Origin: a virus
Length of the DNA stretch: 40,543 nt
IMG/VR virus record: IMGVR_UViG_3300043436_001446
Span: 1-40,543 of that record
Reading direction: 5' to 3' (one strand)
Shown here: positions 28,665 through 37,201 of the stretch, in pieces
Layout of the letters: the number at the start of each line of letters is the position of its first letter
How positions within the stretch are numbered: the first letter of the stretch is position 1
Notes under the pieces: generated by a model
Told to the model about the DNA's origin: nothing
Databases searched by the model: none
What the model saw: the letters and a program-made list of their open reading frames with translations, nothing else
Made by a program: the position numbers and the translations under genes

Positions 28665-29125
28665 TGACTAACGAGGTGTTTGATCAAGTCAAAATTGCCG
28701 CATGCTTTGCGGCTTTTTTGTTTACTTGGAGAGCTGGATTGATTGCAGCGCTGTTTGCTGTAACGCCTTATGTTTTTGAAATGTCAGGTAGCGGAAGTCA
28801 ATTTAGTATGGCAATGATTGTCATCTATTGCGCTTCGGGATTAATTATCAACTTTAAGTCAGAAATCCGTCAGGCTTTGTGGGCGATAGGCGCGATAAAC
28901 TGGGTTGCATTGGTAGATTATAGTTTTTTTCCTTACGAAACATTATTTTACCAATCTTACCCATTTATCATACATGCGTTAGACTGTTACATAATTTGGC
29001 ATTTAATCAGCAAGGGAGCGCGTCAAGATGTCGGACAATTTTTTGACGTGGCTGAAAATTTTATTTTCTCTTTGCGTTGTCGTATACTGTGGCTATCGAG
29101 TATTCATAGGCAACCCAAAAGATGA
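28664..29125 (+). CDS. Multi-TM membrane protein of unknown function
   Basis: This 153-residue protein has about four hydrophobic helices (residues 8-33, 42-62, 70-85 and 95-115). The C-terminal 40 residues are less hydrophobic and overlap another possible frame at 29028. It begins in a TAATG overlap with the Lys/Pro micropeptide and ends in an ATGA overlap with the next membrane gene. Roles in superinfection exclusion or lysis control are possible; no family is recognised. Confidence 0.6.
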   Translation: MTNEVFDQVKIAACFAAFLFTWRAGLIAALFAVTPYVFEMSGSGSQFSMAMIVIYCASGLIINFKSEIRQALWAIGAINWVALVDYSFFPYETLFYQSYPFIIHALDCYIIWHLISKGARQDVGQFFDVAENFIFSLRCRILWLSSIHRQPKR

Positions 29126-29171
29126 ACAACGACATTCTGCATCAGGTCGGGCGGATAGTGACCGAAAGTGA
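29028..29171 (+). CDS. Possible 47-residue membrane peptide overlapping two genes
   Basis: The frame starts at ATG 29028 (GGGAG about nine bases upstream) and spans the junction of the two neighbouring membrane genes in another frame. It encodes a hydrophobic helix (about residues 5-22, FLTWLKILFSLCVVVYCG) and a charged tail. The arrangement resembles nested spanin or antiholin genes, but there is no lipobox. Evidence is limited to the membrane pattern and start site. Confidence 0.3.
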   Translation: MSDNFLTWLKILFSLCVVVYCGYRVFIGNPKDEQRHSASGRADSDRK

Positions 29172-29436
29172 CCCTAGCTCTTTTCTTGGTAAATTCTTCA
29201 CAGGCATAGGCGCTGCGGTAACATGGTTTTGTATCTGGCTTGGTACAGTTCACGGCTCATTTATTAGAGTGTTTGACCCTGCAACGTGGACGCTTCAAGA
29301 CTACGCATCGTTTGCTTCATTACTTGCCGCCATTATGTACTTCATCAAAAACTTCTCTGATTGGCGATATGCTAAGCGTCGAGAGAAAAGAGAGATGGCT
29401 TTATTAAGTGACGATAAATTGACGCCAAAAGATTGA
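29122..29436 (+). CDS. Two-TM membrane protein, second holin candidate
   Basis: This 104-residue protein has a hydrophobic helix at about 24-42, a second at about 62-78 and a strongly basic tail (DWRYAKRREKRE). This layout with a charged C-terminus is common in phage holins. However, the known endolysin is 26 kb away in this window (about 14 kb across the genome ends), while the candidate at 2426 is adjacent to it. It is coupled to the gene before by ATGA. Confidence 0.5.
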   Translation: MNNDILHQVGRIVTESDPSSFLGKFFTGIGAAVTWFCIWLGTVHGSFIRVFDPATWTLQDYASFASLLAAIMYFIKNFSDWRYAKRREKREMALLSDDKLTPKD

Positions 29437-29447
29437 CGGTTTACACT
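29419..29447 (+). promoter_or_regulatory. Strong promoter upstream of small virion genes
   Basis: TTGACG (29419-29424), 17-base spacer, TACACT (29442-29447). A second TTGACG copy lies in the spacer at 29433-29438. Confidence 0.65.
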
Positions 29448-29487
29448 AGGTAAGACTTTGGAGCAATACCGCTCTGCTAACCTAGTG
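29444..29487. repeat. Inverted repeat spanning the -10 and leader
   Basis: CACTAGGT (29444-29451) is the exact reverse complement of ACCTAGTG (29480-29487). The left arm overlaps the -10, so RNA from this promoter lacks it. It could be an operator pair, or a hairpin formed only in read-through RNA. Inside is GAGC/GCTC (29461-29474). The ribosome site GAGG follows directly. Confidence 0.5.
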
Positions 29488-29497
29488 AGGTCACATC

Positions 29498-29947
29498 ATG
29501 GCACGTTATCGTCAGACTCGTTTTAACAACATCTGTTTAGAAGGCTCTTTCGGTCAGAAAGACGCAGCAACGAATTCAACCAACACCCGCGACACGTTTA
29601 TCAAGACGTTTGAAATCCCATTAACTCGGGTGGCTTCAGGCGCACTGCAAACTACTGCAATCGAAGCTGGCACCAAGTCAATTCAAGTTATCAGTGCTTA
29701 TATCGACGTGACCACAGCAGAAGTTGCAGCAGCAGCCAAAACGCTAACGGTTGGCATCGGTGGTGCACCAGCTAACATCTTAGGCGCAACATCAGTTGCA
29801 GCAGTTGGCGCGGTTGGCACTCCATTATTTCCAGCTATCACGCTCAACAGCACAAACAACAAATTCACTTACACGCTCGCTGGCGCTGACTTCGCACAAT
29901 TCGTCGGCACTGCTATTGTAACTGCCATCTGCTCTAACACGTTATAA
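29498..29947 (+). CDS. Putative minor virion protein
   Basis: This 149-residue protein has a short basic N-terminus (MARYRQTRFNN), then Ala/Thr/Val-rich beta-like strands (TKSIQVISAYIDVTT, KTLTVGIGGAPANILG). It looks like a structural protein of the head or tail surface, but no family is recognised. It has its own promoter and precedes the tailspike gene, with which it may form an appendage module. Confidence 0.55.
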   Translation: MARYRQTRFNNICLEGSFGQKDAATNSTNTRDTFIKTFEIPLTRVASGALQTTAIEAGTKSIQVISAYIDVTTAEVAAAAKTLTVGIGGAPANILGATSVAAVGAVGTPLFPAITLNSTNNKFTYTLAGADFAQFVGTAIVTAICSNTL

Positions 29948-29958
29948 GGAGTTGAATC

Positions 29959-30243
29959 ATGGCTCAGCGTAGCATCACCAAACCAACGGCTGCGGCTGTT
30001 GTATATCCAGCAAATCATCGTGCAAACGTTGATTCATACACAATCCAAAACCTTACCGATGCTGCGCTAACCGTCAAAGTAACTGGCGGCGCAATTCAGC
30101 GTGAAACTGTTGTTTTCTCTGACCCCGCAGCAGGCGTTTTGAGTATCGCAATTAACGCCATCGGTGAGGTGAATCAACCAGTAACGGCGCTTGAGTTCAG
30201 CGGCACTGGTGTTGGCAAGGTTAATGTAGTGGAGCAATTCTAA
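29959..30243 (+). CDS. Small beta-rich putative virion protein
   Basis: This 94-residue protein is composed of beta-like strands (VDSYTIQNLTDAALTVKVTG, VTALEFSGTGVGKVNVVEQF). AAGGAG lies before its ATG. It overlaps the tailspike gene by one base (TAATG). It may be a tailspike adaptor or decoration protein; this is inferred from context. Confidence 0.55.
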   Translation: MAQRSITKPTAAAVVYPANHRANVDSYTIQNLTDAALTVKVTGGAIQRETVVFSDPAAGVLSIAINAIGEVNQPVTALEFSGTGVGKVNVVEQF

Positions 30244-31607
30244 TGCCTACTAAAGTAAGATTTGCAGGAGTTAACCATACTCAACTGCCGCAGATTGTTT
30301 CTGACGGTATCGCTTTAAAAGGATTGCCGCAGACTGCTGGTTATCCTGATGGTTATGGGGATTTGGCGGAGGCGGTTGATGGACTGATTGATTTAACAGA
30401 GAACGTTGTATCTGTTAAGCAATTCGGAGCAAAGGGCGATGGTGTAACTGATGACACTGTAGCTATACAGTCAGCTATAGACTCTGGGCTCGGTGGGGTT
30501 TACTTTCCAAGAGGTGTTTATATCGTATCTGCACCTATAAATATTAGGTTGCTACGAGACGTGTATGGGCAGGGCGCTGAATTGTCCGTAATAAAAGCAA
30601 AAGACGGCGCAACATTTGATCAAGTAATAAAGTCCGAATCCCCCAGTGGATACAGCTATGTCTATCTATCTAAGTTAACGATTGACGGCAACAAATCAGG
30701 CGGCGCTGTTGTTGGTGGTATTCTGTATGATGATGTACACGTCCCCTCTTACATATCTGATGTGACTGTTATCGAGTGCGCCAGCTACGGTGTTAGGCTT
30801 TATGATTGCACTGTTGTTACGCTGAGGACTGTTTGGGTTAACCGCTCAGAATCGTTTTGTTTGGATATAGACTCATGCAGGAGCATCTCGGTGTTCGGCG
30901 GAGCTTTTGAACATACCACTTCGACAGCCCACGTCAAAGTTAGAAATACGCTTGGCGTTGCATATCCACAATGTTTCTTTCACGGCACTCATATTGAAGG
31001 CCTTCTGCAAAACAACACTGTCGCGTTTGATGTTGGAGCCGATAACGCCTCCGCTGAAGCTGTTGTTGGGGTGAGTCTGTCAGGCGTGCAGGTTCTTGGT
31101 AAAAACCCAGGCGGCCAAAACGGTAACGACATATTTAACTTGTTTGACACAAAAGCCTCTCTAACTGTAACTGGTTTATCAGCTACAGGCGCATCACTTA
31201 TGGCCAGAGGTCTGCCTGCCGGATATCCAAACTCTGCGCTTACAATGCGGAATGTTTCGTATTGGAATTTTAATGGGAACTTAGGTGCTGCATACAACTG
31301 CATCAGAACAAACCTAGCCACAAATGACAACCAGCAGGTTCAAATCGTAAAACAGTACGTTTCTGGAGCTATCGGCGCGTTTGGCGTAAATAGCTTTAAC
31401 GTAACATTTCCTGTATTACCAAGTGCTGATTACGGCGTTTTAGTTACCCCTCAGAATTACATGGGCAATAACGTTGGTGTGTATGTGGACGAGGCGACGA
31501 AGGCTACAACGCAATGCACTGTAAGATTTGTTAACACTACCACGGGTGCAGCGGCGCAACTAGCTAACGCCACTAAGTTTGCTGTTACTGTTTATAGATT
31601 AGCATAA
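30243..31607 (+). CDS. Tailspike with pectate-lyase-type beta-helix
   Basis: This 454-residue protein shares its first 50 residues with the SGNH tail protein at 3704 (30 identities, no gaps), then shows the entry motif of the pectate-lyase-3 superfamily, VKQFGAKGDGVTDDTVAIQS (58-77), followed by GGVYFPRGVYIV. The remaining 330 residues carry a Gly/Asn/Val-rich repeat pattern typical of a right-handed parallel beta-helix, ending in a beta-sandwich-like region. It probably trimerises and binds or cleaves host surface polysaccharide. Confidence 0.82.
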   Translation: MPTKVRFAGVNHTQLPQIVSDGIALKGLPQTAGYPDGYGDLAEAVDGLIDLTENVVSVKQFGAKGDGVTDDTVAIQSAIDSGLGGVYFPRGVYIVSAPINIRLLRDVYGQGAELSVIKAKDGATFDQVIKSESPSGYSYVYLSKLTIDGNKSGGAVVGGILYDDVHVPSYISDVTVIECASYGVRLYDCTVVTLRTVWVNRSESFCLDIDSCRSISVFGGAFEHTTSTAHVKVRNTLGVAYPQCFFHGTHIEGLLQNNTVAFDVGADNASAEAVVGVSLSGVQVLGKNPGGQNGNDIFNLFDTKASLTVTGLSATGASLMARGLPAGYPNSALTMRNVSYWNFNGNLGAAYNCIRTNLATNDNQQVQIVKQYVSGAIGAFGVNSFNVTFPVLPSADYGVLVTPQNYMGNNVGVYVDEATKATTQCTVRFVNTTTGAAAQLANATKFAVTVYRLA

Positions 31608-31629
31608 CAAAAAGCCCTCAACCGAGGGC
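31606..31629 (+). terminator. Degenerate copy of terminator after tailspike
   Basis: These 24 bases equal 5060-5083, including the stem GCCCTC/GAGGGC and AACC loop. Here the hairpin is followed by GGCAAAGCC instead of T residues, so it should not stop rightward transcription into the tail-factor genes. Confidence 0.8.
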
Positions 31630-31655
31630 GGCAAAGCCAAAAGGAACATCACTAG

Positions 31656-31916
31656 ATGTCACAATCAGGCAGAACAGTTTACATAGCAGGCGATCACAAT
31701 GTACGTTGTGACGTCTGCGGTTTTGTTTATAAGCGCTCGGATTGCATGATGCAGTGGAACAACCTGCTTGCATGCGGCGAGTGCTACGACCCGAAACACC
31801 CGCAGTTAAACATTCGCGGTTATGTCGATAAACAAAGCGTCAAAGATGCACGCCCTGAGTCTGACAACGACGATGACTTGCGTTTTTACACTCCAACATC
31901 AGGAGATGATTTGTAA
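31656..31916 (+). CDS. Small zinc-ribbon-like phage protein
   Basis: This 86-residue protein has CDVCGFVYKRSDC and ACGECYDPKHPQ, a four-Cys zinc-ribbon pattern (about residues 18-50), followed by an acidic C-terminus (ESDNDDDLRFY). Proteins like this occur near head-completion genes in several phages. The role is unknown. It overlaps the next gene by one base. Confidence 0.65.
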   Translation: MSQSGRTVYIAGDHNVRCDVCGFVYKRSDCMMQWNNLLACGECYDPKHPQLNIRGYVDKQSVKDARPESDNDDDLRFYTPTSGDDL

Positions 31917-32836
31917 TGGCTACGGCATTAAGCGTCATTGAGAAAGCCCTTCGCGTATTGCGCGTATTGGACAGAAACCAGCCGTTACAAGCTGAGGATA
32001 GAAACGACGGCATGCAGGCGCTTAATAGCGTTACTGCATGGATTGCGACTGAGTACAATCATTTGTGGCTGGAGAGTCTTTGTATTCTATTGTGCAAAAA
32101 AGGTGTGCCGTCATATCAGATGGGTGCAGGCGCGACTTACATTACTACGCAAGAGTATTTAAAAACGCTATCGCTAACAGCTAACGCATTGACGGGTGCA
32201 ACTACTGTGACAGTTAACAGCGCGTCAGGCGTGCAAGACGGCGATTCTATCGCAGTATTTGACAATAACGGTGAGTCTTTTTTCACTGTTGTTGATGGTG
32301 CGCCCGCTGGCAATGTGATTACGTTAACGGATGCTCTACCCGCTGCTGCTGACTCAGGAAATTTAGTTTATACCTTTTTCGACGTTGCACCGCGTGCGCT
32401 TCGAGTGCGTAACGCGCAATACTCGGACTCAATCAAGAGTTCAGAGATTCCGGTAAACAGATTCAGCCGTGACACTTACTTTGACCAGCCTGTCAAGCTA
32501 ACGCAGGGCAGCGCATCTAATTGGTATTACGACCCGCAAACGCCAGTTGGCACCATGTACTTATGGCCAACGCCTTATTCAGATAAAAACGTTTTACGCT
32601 TCACGGCGCAACGTCCGTTTATCGTGAACGAAACCAATCTGGATGAAGTTGATTTTCCTGACGAGTGGATTATGTGTCTAGCCTATCAAACGGCTTGTTA
32701 CATGATGGACGAATACGGAGTACCCGCTGACCGTCAACAGCTAATCAAGGCGAAGGCTGATGAGTTACTTTCTAGCTGCTTAGCATTCGACAATGACGGC
32801 GACGGCGTAGCAATTGAAATTGACAGGTGGAACTGA
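31916..32836 (+). CDS. P22 gp4-like tail accessory factor / head-to-tail adaptor
   Basis: This 306-residue protein begins with a helical SVIEKALRVLRVLDRNQPLQ region. It ends with FPDEWIMCLAYQTACYMMDE and a GVPADRQQLIKAKADELLSS helix, the pattern of gp4-family adaptors that bind below the portal. Between about 85 and 155 lies a beta-rich insertion (SLTANALTGATTVTVNSASG...), which explains the extra length over P22 gp4 (166 residues). Its position before the gp10-like gene agrees. Confidence 0.78.
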   Translation: MATALSVIEKALRVLRVLDRNQPLQAEDRNDGMQALNSVTAWIATEYNHLWLESLCILLCKKGVPSYQMGAGATYITTQEYLKTLSLTANALTGATTVTVNSASGVQDGDSIAVFDNNGESFFTVVDGAPAGNVITLTDALPAAADSGNLVYTFFDVAPRALRVRNAQYSDSIKSSEIPVNRFSRDTYFDQPVKLTQGSASNWYYDPQTPVGTMYLWPTPYSDKNVLRFTAQRPFIVNETNLDEVDFPDEWIMCLAYQTACYMMDEYGVPADRQQLIKAKADELLSSCLAFDNDGDGVAIEIDRWN

Positions 32837-34302
32837 TGCGGACTGAATTACCTATTGCGACAGGTTATTACGTTTCAAGCTCCACTCCGGTGGCTTCTCA
32901 ACAGTGTACGAATATGTACGTTAACATCCCCGAGACTGAGGGCTACACCAAGGCGCAACTGTTTCAGGCTCCTGGTATTGATTTAATCCTCAACACCGGA
33001 GAAGCAGAAAAGAATCGCGGCGCTCATGTTATGGCTGGCGTGCCTTATTTCGTCAACGGTCAGAAGCTTTACCGCGTAGACAGGAACGTATCATTCTCAG
33101 GCGTCGAGTCTTTTTCATTCACGGAGCTTGGCGCGATTGATGGCGCTGAATATGTGTCAATGGCGAATAACGGCTCGCAGTTGTGCATCGTTGTCCCGGG
33201 CATTAAAGGCTACATCTACACCGCATCAACCGGAATCTTGACAGAGATAACTGCGCCAGCTTATTACGATTTGGGACCATCAATGCAGGTGGTTTATATC
33301 GACGGCTATTTCGTGCATCAGTCGCAGCGTAACGTGTTCTGCTCAGGCTTGAATGATGGTTTGTCGTATGATGGGTTGGACGTTGAAGAGGCAGAGGCTG
33401 ACCCTGACGATATAACAGCCATTCACGCATCACGCTCTCAGTTGTTTGTCGGCGGCTCAGAAACGACTGAAGTTTGGCAAAACCAAGGCACTTTAGTGGG
33501 CTTGCCATTTAAGCGCGTGCAGGGCTTTGTTATGCCTATCGGCATCAAGGCGAAAAACTCTGTAGTTGATATGTCCAACAGCTTCGCTTTCGTTGGCTCT
33601 GATATTGGCGGTCAGGCGTCAATTTATCAGTATGACGGCAACAACTTTCAAAAGATTTCAACGGGCGCGATTGAGTTTTTATTGCTGAAATACTCTGCTG
33701 AGCAAATCGCTGGCATTATCGGGTTTAGCTACTCGCAAAACGGCGCTGTTTTCGCAGGGTGGATTCTGCCAGACACTTGTATCGTGTACGACCAGAAAGC
33801 CAGCCAGCTAGCGCAGAAACCTGTATGGCATGAGCGCAAGTCGTTTGTTGGTGGCATAGAAGGTCGCTGGCGCGCTAACTGTGTCGTGCAGGCTTATAAC
33901 AGGTTCTTTGTTGGCGATTACAGGAGCGGCAGAATTGGCGTTTTGTCTATCAACACTTTTAAAGAGTTTGGCGAGTTTATACGTCGCAGATGGACGGCTG
34001 GACCATTCAATAACGCAGAAGGCGCAACCTATTGGAACTCGGTACAGCTCATCGTAGAGGCTGGCACCGCAACTGTGGAAGGTCGCGCACCGTCTATCGA
34101 TATGTCCTATTCCAACGACGGCGGCAAAACGTTTACCACTGAATCAACGCGCAACATCGGCAAGATTGGCGAGTATACGCAATACCCGACATGGAATCGT
34201 CTCGGCTTGTGTCGAAATGCTCGTGTGTATCAATTCGACTACGCAGACGATGCAAAGCTAGCTGTGATTGGATTAATAGGTGATTTCGATGGCGGCAGAT
34301 AA
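32836..34302 (+). CDS. P22 gp10-like packaged-DNA stabilisation protein (tail hub)
   Basis: This 488-residue protein starts RTELPIATGYYVSSSTPVAS followed by QQCTNMYVNIPE, the recognisable N-terminus of the gp10 family. It continues with beta-propeller-like repeats containing HVMAGVPYFVNGQKLYRV and the ASRSQLFVGGSETTEVW motif. Such proteins plug the portal after packaging and form the tail hub. Its length is close to P22 gp10 (472). The ATG at 32836 overlaps the previous stop (TGATG). Confidence 0.87.
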   Translation: MRTELPIATGYYVSSSTPVASQQCTNMYVNIPETEGYTKAQLFQAPGIDLILNTGEAEKNRGAHVMAGVPYFVNGQKLYRVDRNVSFSGVESFSFTELGAIDGAEYVSMANNGSQLCIVVPGIKGYIYTASTGILTEITAPAYYDLGPSMQVVYIDGYFVHQSQRNVFCSGLNDGLSYDGLDVEEAEADPDDITAIHASRSQLFVGGSETTEVWQNQGTLVGLPFKRVQGFVMPIGIKAKNSVVDMSNSFAFVGSDIGGQASIYQYDGNNFQKISTGAIEFLLLKYSAEQIAGIIGFSYSQNGAVFAGWILPDTCIVYDQKASQLAQKPVWHERKSFVGGIEGRWRANCVVQAYNRFFVGDYRSGRIGVLSINTFKEFGEFIRRRWTAGPFNNAEGATYWNSVQLIVEAGTATVEGRAPSIDMSYSNDGGKTFTTESTRNIGKIGEYTQYPTWNRLGLCRNARVYQFDYADDAKLAVIGLIGDFDGGR

Positions 34303-34537
34303 AATATTGGCACCACGCAGGACGGCGCAAATCACTTTAGGCGGCTTGCCAAGTCAGGTTTTTTCTAATTGGTGCGAAAGCGTATCAGGCAGGTTAAACG
34401 GCATTGAGGGTGAAGGCTCGCCGGAGGGATTAATCGACGCGCCAAGATTTTGGCTCTATGTCAATATTTTGACGGATGAAGTATACTTAAAGCGAACAAG
34501 GCTAGGAGATACTTCAGGATGGCTGCTGCTATCATAG
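34289..34537 (+). CDS. Small hypothetical tail-region protein
   Basis: This 82-residue protein occupies the place where P22 has its tail needle gene, but it lacks the long coiled coil of a needle. It contains ITLGGLPSQVFSNWCESVSG and WLYVNILTDEVYLKRTRLGD. No family is recognised. It overlaps the genes on both sides (14 and 19 nt). Confidence 0.55.
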   Translation: MAADKILAPRRTAQITLGGLPSQVFSNWCESVSGRLNGIEGEGSPEGLIDAPRFWLYVNILTDEVYLKRTRLGDTSGWLLLS

Positions 34538-34995
34538 CTAGAAGGACTTTTGATACTGATGAAGTGCTGTCAGTATTGAAAGAGCCGCAAATACTCAAGA
34601 CCATTACAGAGGGCGACTGTCAAAATATTGACGTTGATGTAAACAAGGCGGCTTTCATCGCCTGTGACGTTGATAACGAGTTAGCTGCTGTATTTATATT
34701 TGATAAAACGGGCGCTGTGGTTTTCGACATTCACGCGCACGTGCTACCGACCCAGAGACAGAAATCCAAAGACATAGCAAAAGTTATCTTGAAATTCTTT
34801 TTCGATAACTTTTCGCAAGCTGAAAAACTAACTGCCCTTATTCCTATTTGCTATCCGAATGTGATCGCCTTCTCAGAGGCTTTCGGGTTCCGGCTAGAGG
34901 GCATCAACAGACAAAGTTATCTGCGCCAAGGACAGTTGATAGACCAACTGTATCTAGGCGCAACAAAAGCAGAGGTGTTACATGGGTTGGGTTAA
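34519..34995 (+). CDS. GNAT-like DUF2824-type protein (P22 gp14 position)
   Basis: This 158-residue protein has an alpha/beta layout like N-acetyltransferases: AAVFIFDKTGAVVFDIHAHV strands, a KDIAKVILKFFF helix, LTALIPICYPNVIAFSEAFG and FGFRLEGINRQSY. Phage DUF2824 proteins, including P22 gp14, have this form and sit before the ejection genes. Acetyl-CoA-binding Arg/Gly loop residues are weak, so enzymatic activity is uncertain. Confidence 0.65.
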   Translation: MAAAIIARRTFDTDEVLSVLKEPQILKTITEGDCQNIDVDVNKAAFIACDVDNELAAVFIFDKTGAVVFDIHAHVLPTQRQKSKDIAKVILKFFFDNFSQAEKLTALIPICYPNVIAFSEAFGFRLEGINRQSYLRQGQLIDQLYLGATKAEVLHGLG

Positions 34996-37201
34996 AGACA
35001 CATTTCTAGGTGGTGCCGAAAAGAAAGCAGCACAACAACAGATGGCGGCAGGCAAAGAAGCGCAGGCTATCAACACTAAATATTATGAGGATGCTCGAAA
35101 GTCCATCATGGACTTAATGGGGCCGCAATACGGCAACATCATGCAAGCCTATCAACAGGCGGCAGGCGTTCTAGGCCAAGGCAAAGCCTCATCTGCTGAC
35201 ATTCTCAAACAAGCTTTTGGCAACTCAAACCAACTTATTCAAAGCGGCAACGATCAAGCAATGGCTGCACTGCTCGGGAGACCTTCACAAATGCAACTGC
35301 CACAACAAGCACAACTAGCTCCGTCAGTCATGCCAACATCAGGTTTACGCTCACGCCTGCAAAACGGCATGGTGATGAGCAACCAAGTTGCACAGACTCC
35401 AGAGATGATGCAAGAAGACAGGCTGTTTAATGGTCAAATGCCAATGGCTCCATCTTCGGCGGGCGGTCAGTTTGGCATGCCGATACAGTCGCAGCAAAAC
35501 GTTGGCGGCGTTGCAATGCCCATTTCTGAACCGATGATGCCAACGCAAATGCCAACAAGCAGCACTCCAACACAAATGCCACAAGCGCCAACAATGAATC
35601 AAGTTGACACTTCAGGAATCGGCTTGGCAGGCTCAGAGCAGGCGTTACAGCAAGGCTTGCAAGGTCAAACCAATGCTTATTTAACTGGCTTGAATCAAGC
35701 TACAGGCACTTTGCAAAACACGCTAGGCAATCAGCTTGGTGCATTACGTCAAGGCGCTACAGGCTCAGCTAATGCGATTAACCAAGGCTTGCAAGGTCAG
35801 CTCGGCGCATACGGTGGCGCACTGAATCAATCAACCAACACATTGCAGCAAGGCTTGCAGGGTCAGCTTGGTTATTTGAACCAAGGCTTCGGCGGTGCAG
35901 AGCAAGCGCTTAACCAATACGGCGCACAAGCATTAGGCGCTGCGAATCAAGGTTACGGTCAAGCGCGGCAGGATATTGGCAGCACGTTAGCGGGCGTAGG
36001 CTCAACCATTGGTGCTGGAGTTGGAGCGTTACAGACTGGTGAAGATAGAGCGTTAGGCAACATCGACAAGTTCACTGGCCAAGCAGTCAACACGCTGAAC
36101 CCATACGCACAAACCGGACAGACTGCACTTGGTCAGGAAGCTGCGCTATCTGGCGCGATGGGTGGCGCTGCACAACAGCAGGCCATCAACCAGTTTATGG
36201 AATCGCCAGGGCAGAAGTTTTTACGCGAACAAGGCGAGAAAGCTGTACTGCGTAACGCTGCTGCAACAGGTGGCTTGCGTGGTGGCTCTACACTGGCAGC
36301 GCTACAAGAACGCGGCATTGGCTTGGCTGCACAGAACCAGCAACAGCAACTTGAGAACATGCGCTCACTTGCTAGTCGCGGTCAAGAGGCGTCAACCAAT
36401 CAGGCTGGATTCCAGCAGCAAGCAGGCACCACAGGCGCTGGCATTTCTGCACAGCTTGCAGGTCAGCAAGGTCAGTTATACGGTCAACAAGCAGGCATTC
36501 AAGGCAGCTTAGGCGGTCAGCTTGCAGGCCTTGCCAATCAGTCTGGACAGTTTGGCGCTAACATCCTGAATCAAGTTGGCCAAAACGTATCAGGCTTGCG
36601 CTCGGGCCTTGGACAGTTGCAATCCGGCGCGGTAGGCAATGCCGCTGGCAACGTGTCACAAAATCAAATGGGCACTGGTCAGTTAGCTGGCGGCGCAATC
36701 AGTGGTGCTGGCGGTAACTTAGCGCAAATCCTTTCTGGCTTAGGTCAGAATGAATCAGGCGCTATGGGCAACATCGGGCAGAATATCGCTCAAGGTCAAT
36801 TCGGCACAGGTCAAAACATCGGTAACGCAATTAGCGGAACAGGTCAAGCATTGTCTGGCCTTCGCACGCAAGCGGGTCGAGATGTTGCCAATCAAACTAA
36901 TGCGACTACTGGTCAGTTGTCTGGAAATCAGTTAAACCTTGGTCAGATGCTGTCAGGACTTGATTCAAGTTCAGCTCAGCAATTAATGCAGTTAATTATC
37001 GGCGGCGCAACCTCTGGTGCGAATCAGCAGAATTCAATTGCTCAGCTATTAGCTAACCTTGCAACAGGTCAAGGGTCTAATCTAGCAAACTTGCAAACAC
37101 AGATTGGCAATTCTCAGTCTGCTGGTACAATAGGTGCAAACAACACACTCAAAAACACGCTTGGCACATTGTTTGGCTCTGTTTTTGGCGGAGGGGGTTA
37201 A
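34982..37201 (+). CDS. Gln/Gly-rich repetitive internal virion (ejection) protein
   Basis: This 739-residue protein starts MGWVKDTFLGGAEKKAAQQQ, typical of podovirus internal proteins, and has two low-complexity zones: a Met/Pro/Gln zone (about 95-205) and long degenerate tandem repeats (about 210-330 and 450-680). The repeats have cores such as QGLQGQLG and GQxxGxxIxGxGQxLxG. It occupies the gp7 slot, before the gp20-like gene. It probably enters the host with the DNA and may form part of a channel. The repeats make it a likely length-variable protein. Confidence 0.7.
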   Translation: MGWVKDTFLGGAEKKAAQQQMAAGKEAQAINTKYYEDARKSIMDLMGPQYGNIMQAYQQAAGVLGQGKASSADILKQAFGNSNQLIQSGNDQAMAALLGRPSQMQLPQQAQLAPSVMPTSGLRSRLQNGMVMSNQVAQTPEMMQEDRLFNGQMPMAPSSAGGQFGMPIQSQQNVGGVAMPISEPMMPTQMPTSSTPTQMPQAPTMNQVDTSGIGLAGSEQALQQGLQGQTNAYLTGLNQATGTLQNTLGNQLGALRQGATGSANAINQGLQGQLGAYGGALNQSTNTLQQGLQGQLGYLNQGFGGAEQALNQYGAQALGAANQGYGQARQDIGSTLAGVGSTIGAGVGALQTGEDRALGNIDKFTGQAVNTLNPYAQTGQTALGQEAALSGAMGGAAQQQAINQFMESPGQKFLREQGEKAVLRNAAATGGLRGGSTLAALQERGIGLAAQNQQQQLENMRSLASRGQEASTNQAGFQQQAGTTGAGISAQLAGQQGQLYGQQAGIQGSLGGQLAGLANQSGQFGANILNQVGQNVSGLRSGLGQLQSGAVGNAAGNVSQNQMGTGQLAGGAISGAGGNLAQILSGLGQNESGAMGNIGQNIAQGQFGTGQNIGNAISGTGQALSGLRTQAGRDVANQTNATTGQLSGNQLNLGQMLSGLDSSSAQQLMQLIIGGATSGANQQNSIAQLLANLATGQGSNLANLQTQIGNSQSAGTIGANNTLKNTLGTLFGSVFGGGG

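Noticed and set aside
34289-34537. P22 gp26-like tail needle
   Set aside because: The position fits, but the protein is only 82 residues and lacks the long trimeric coiled coil of needles.
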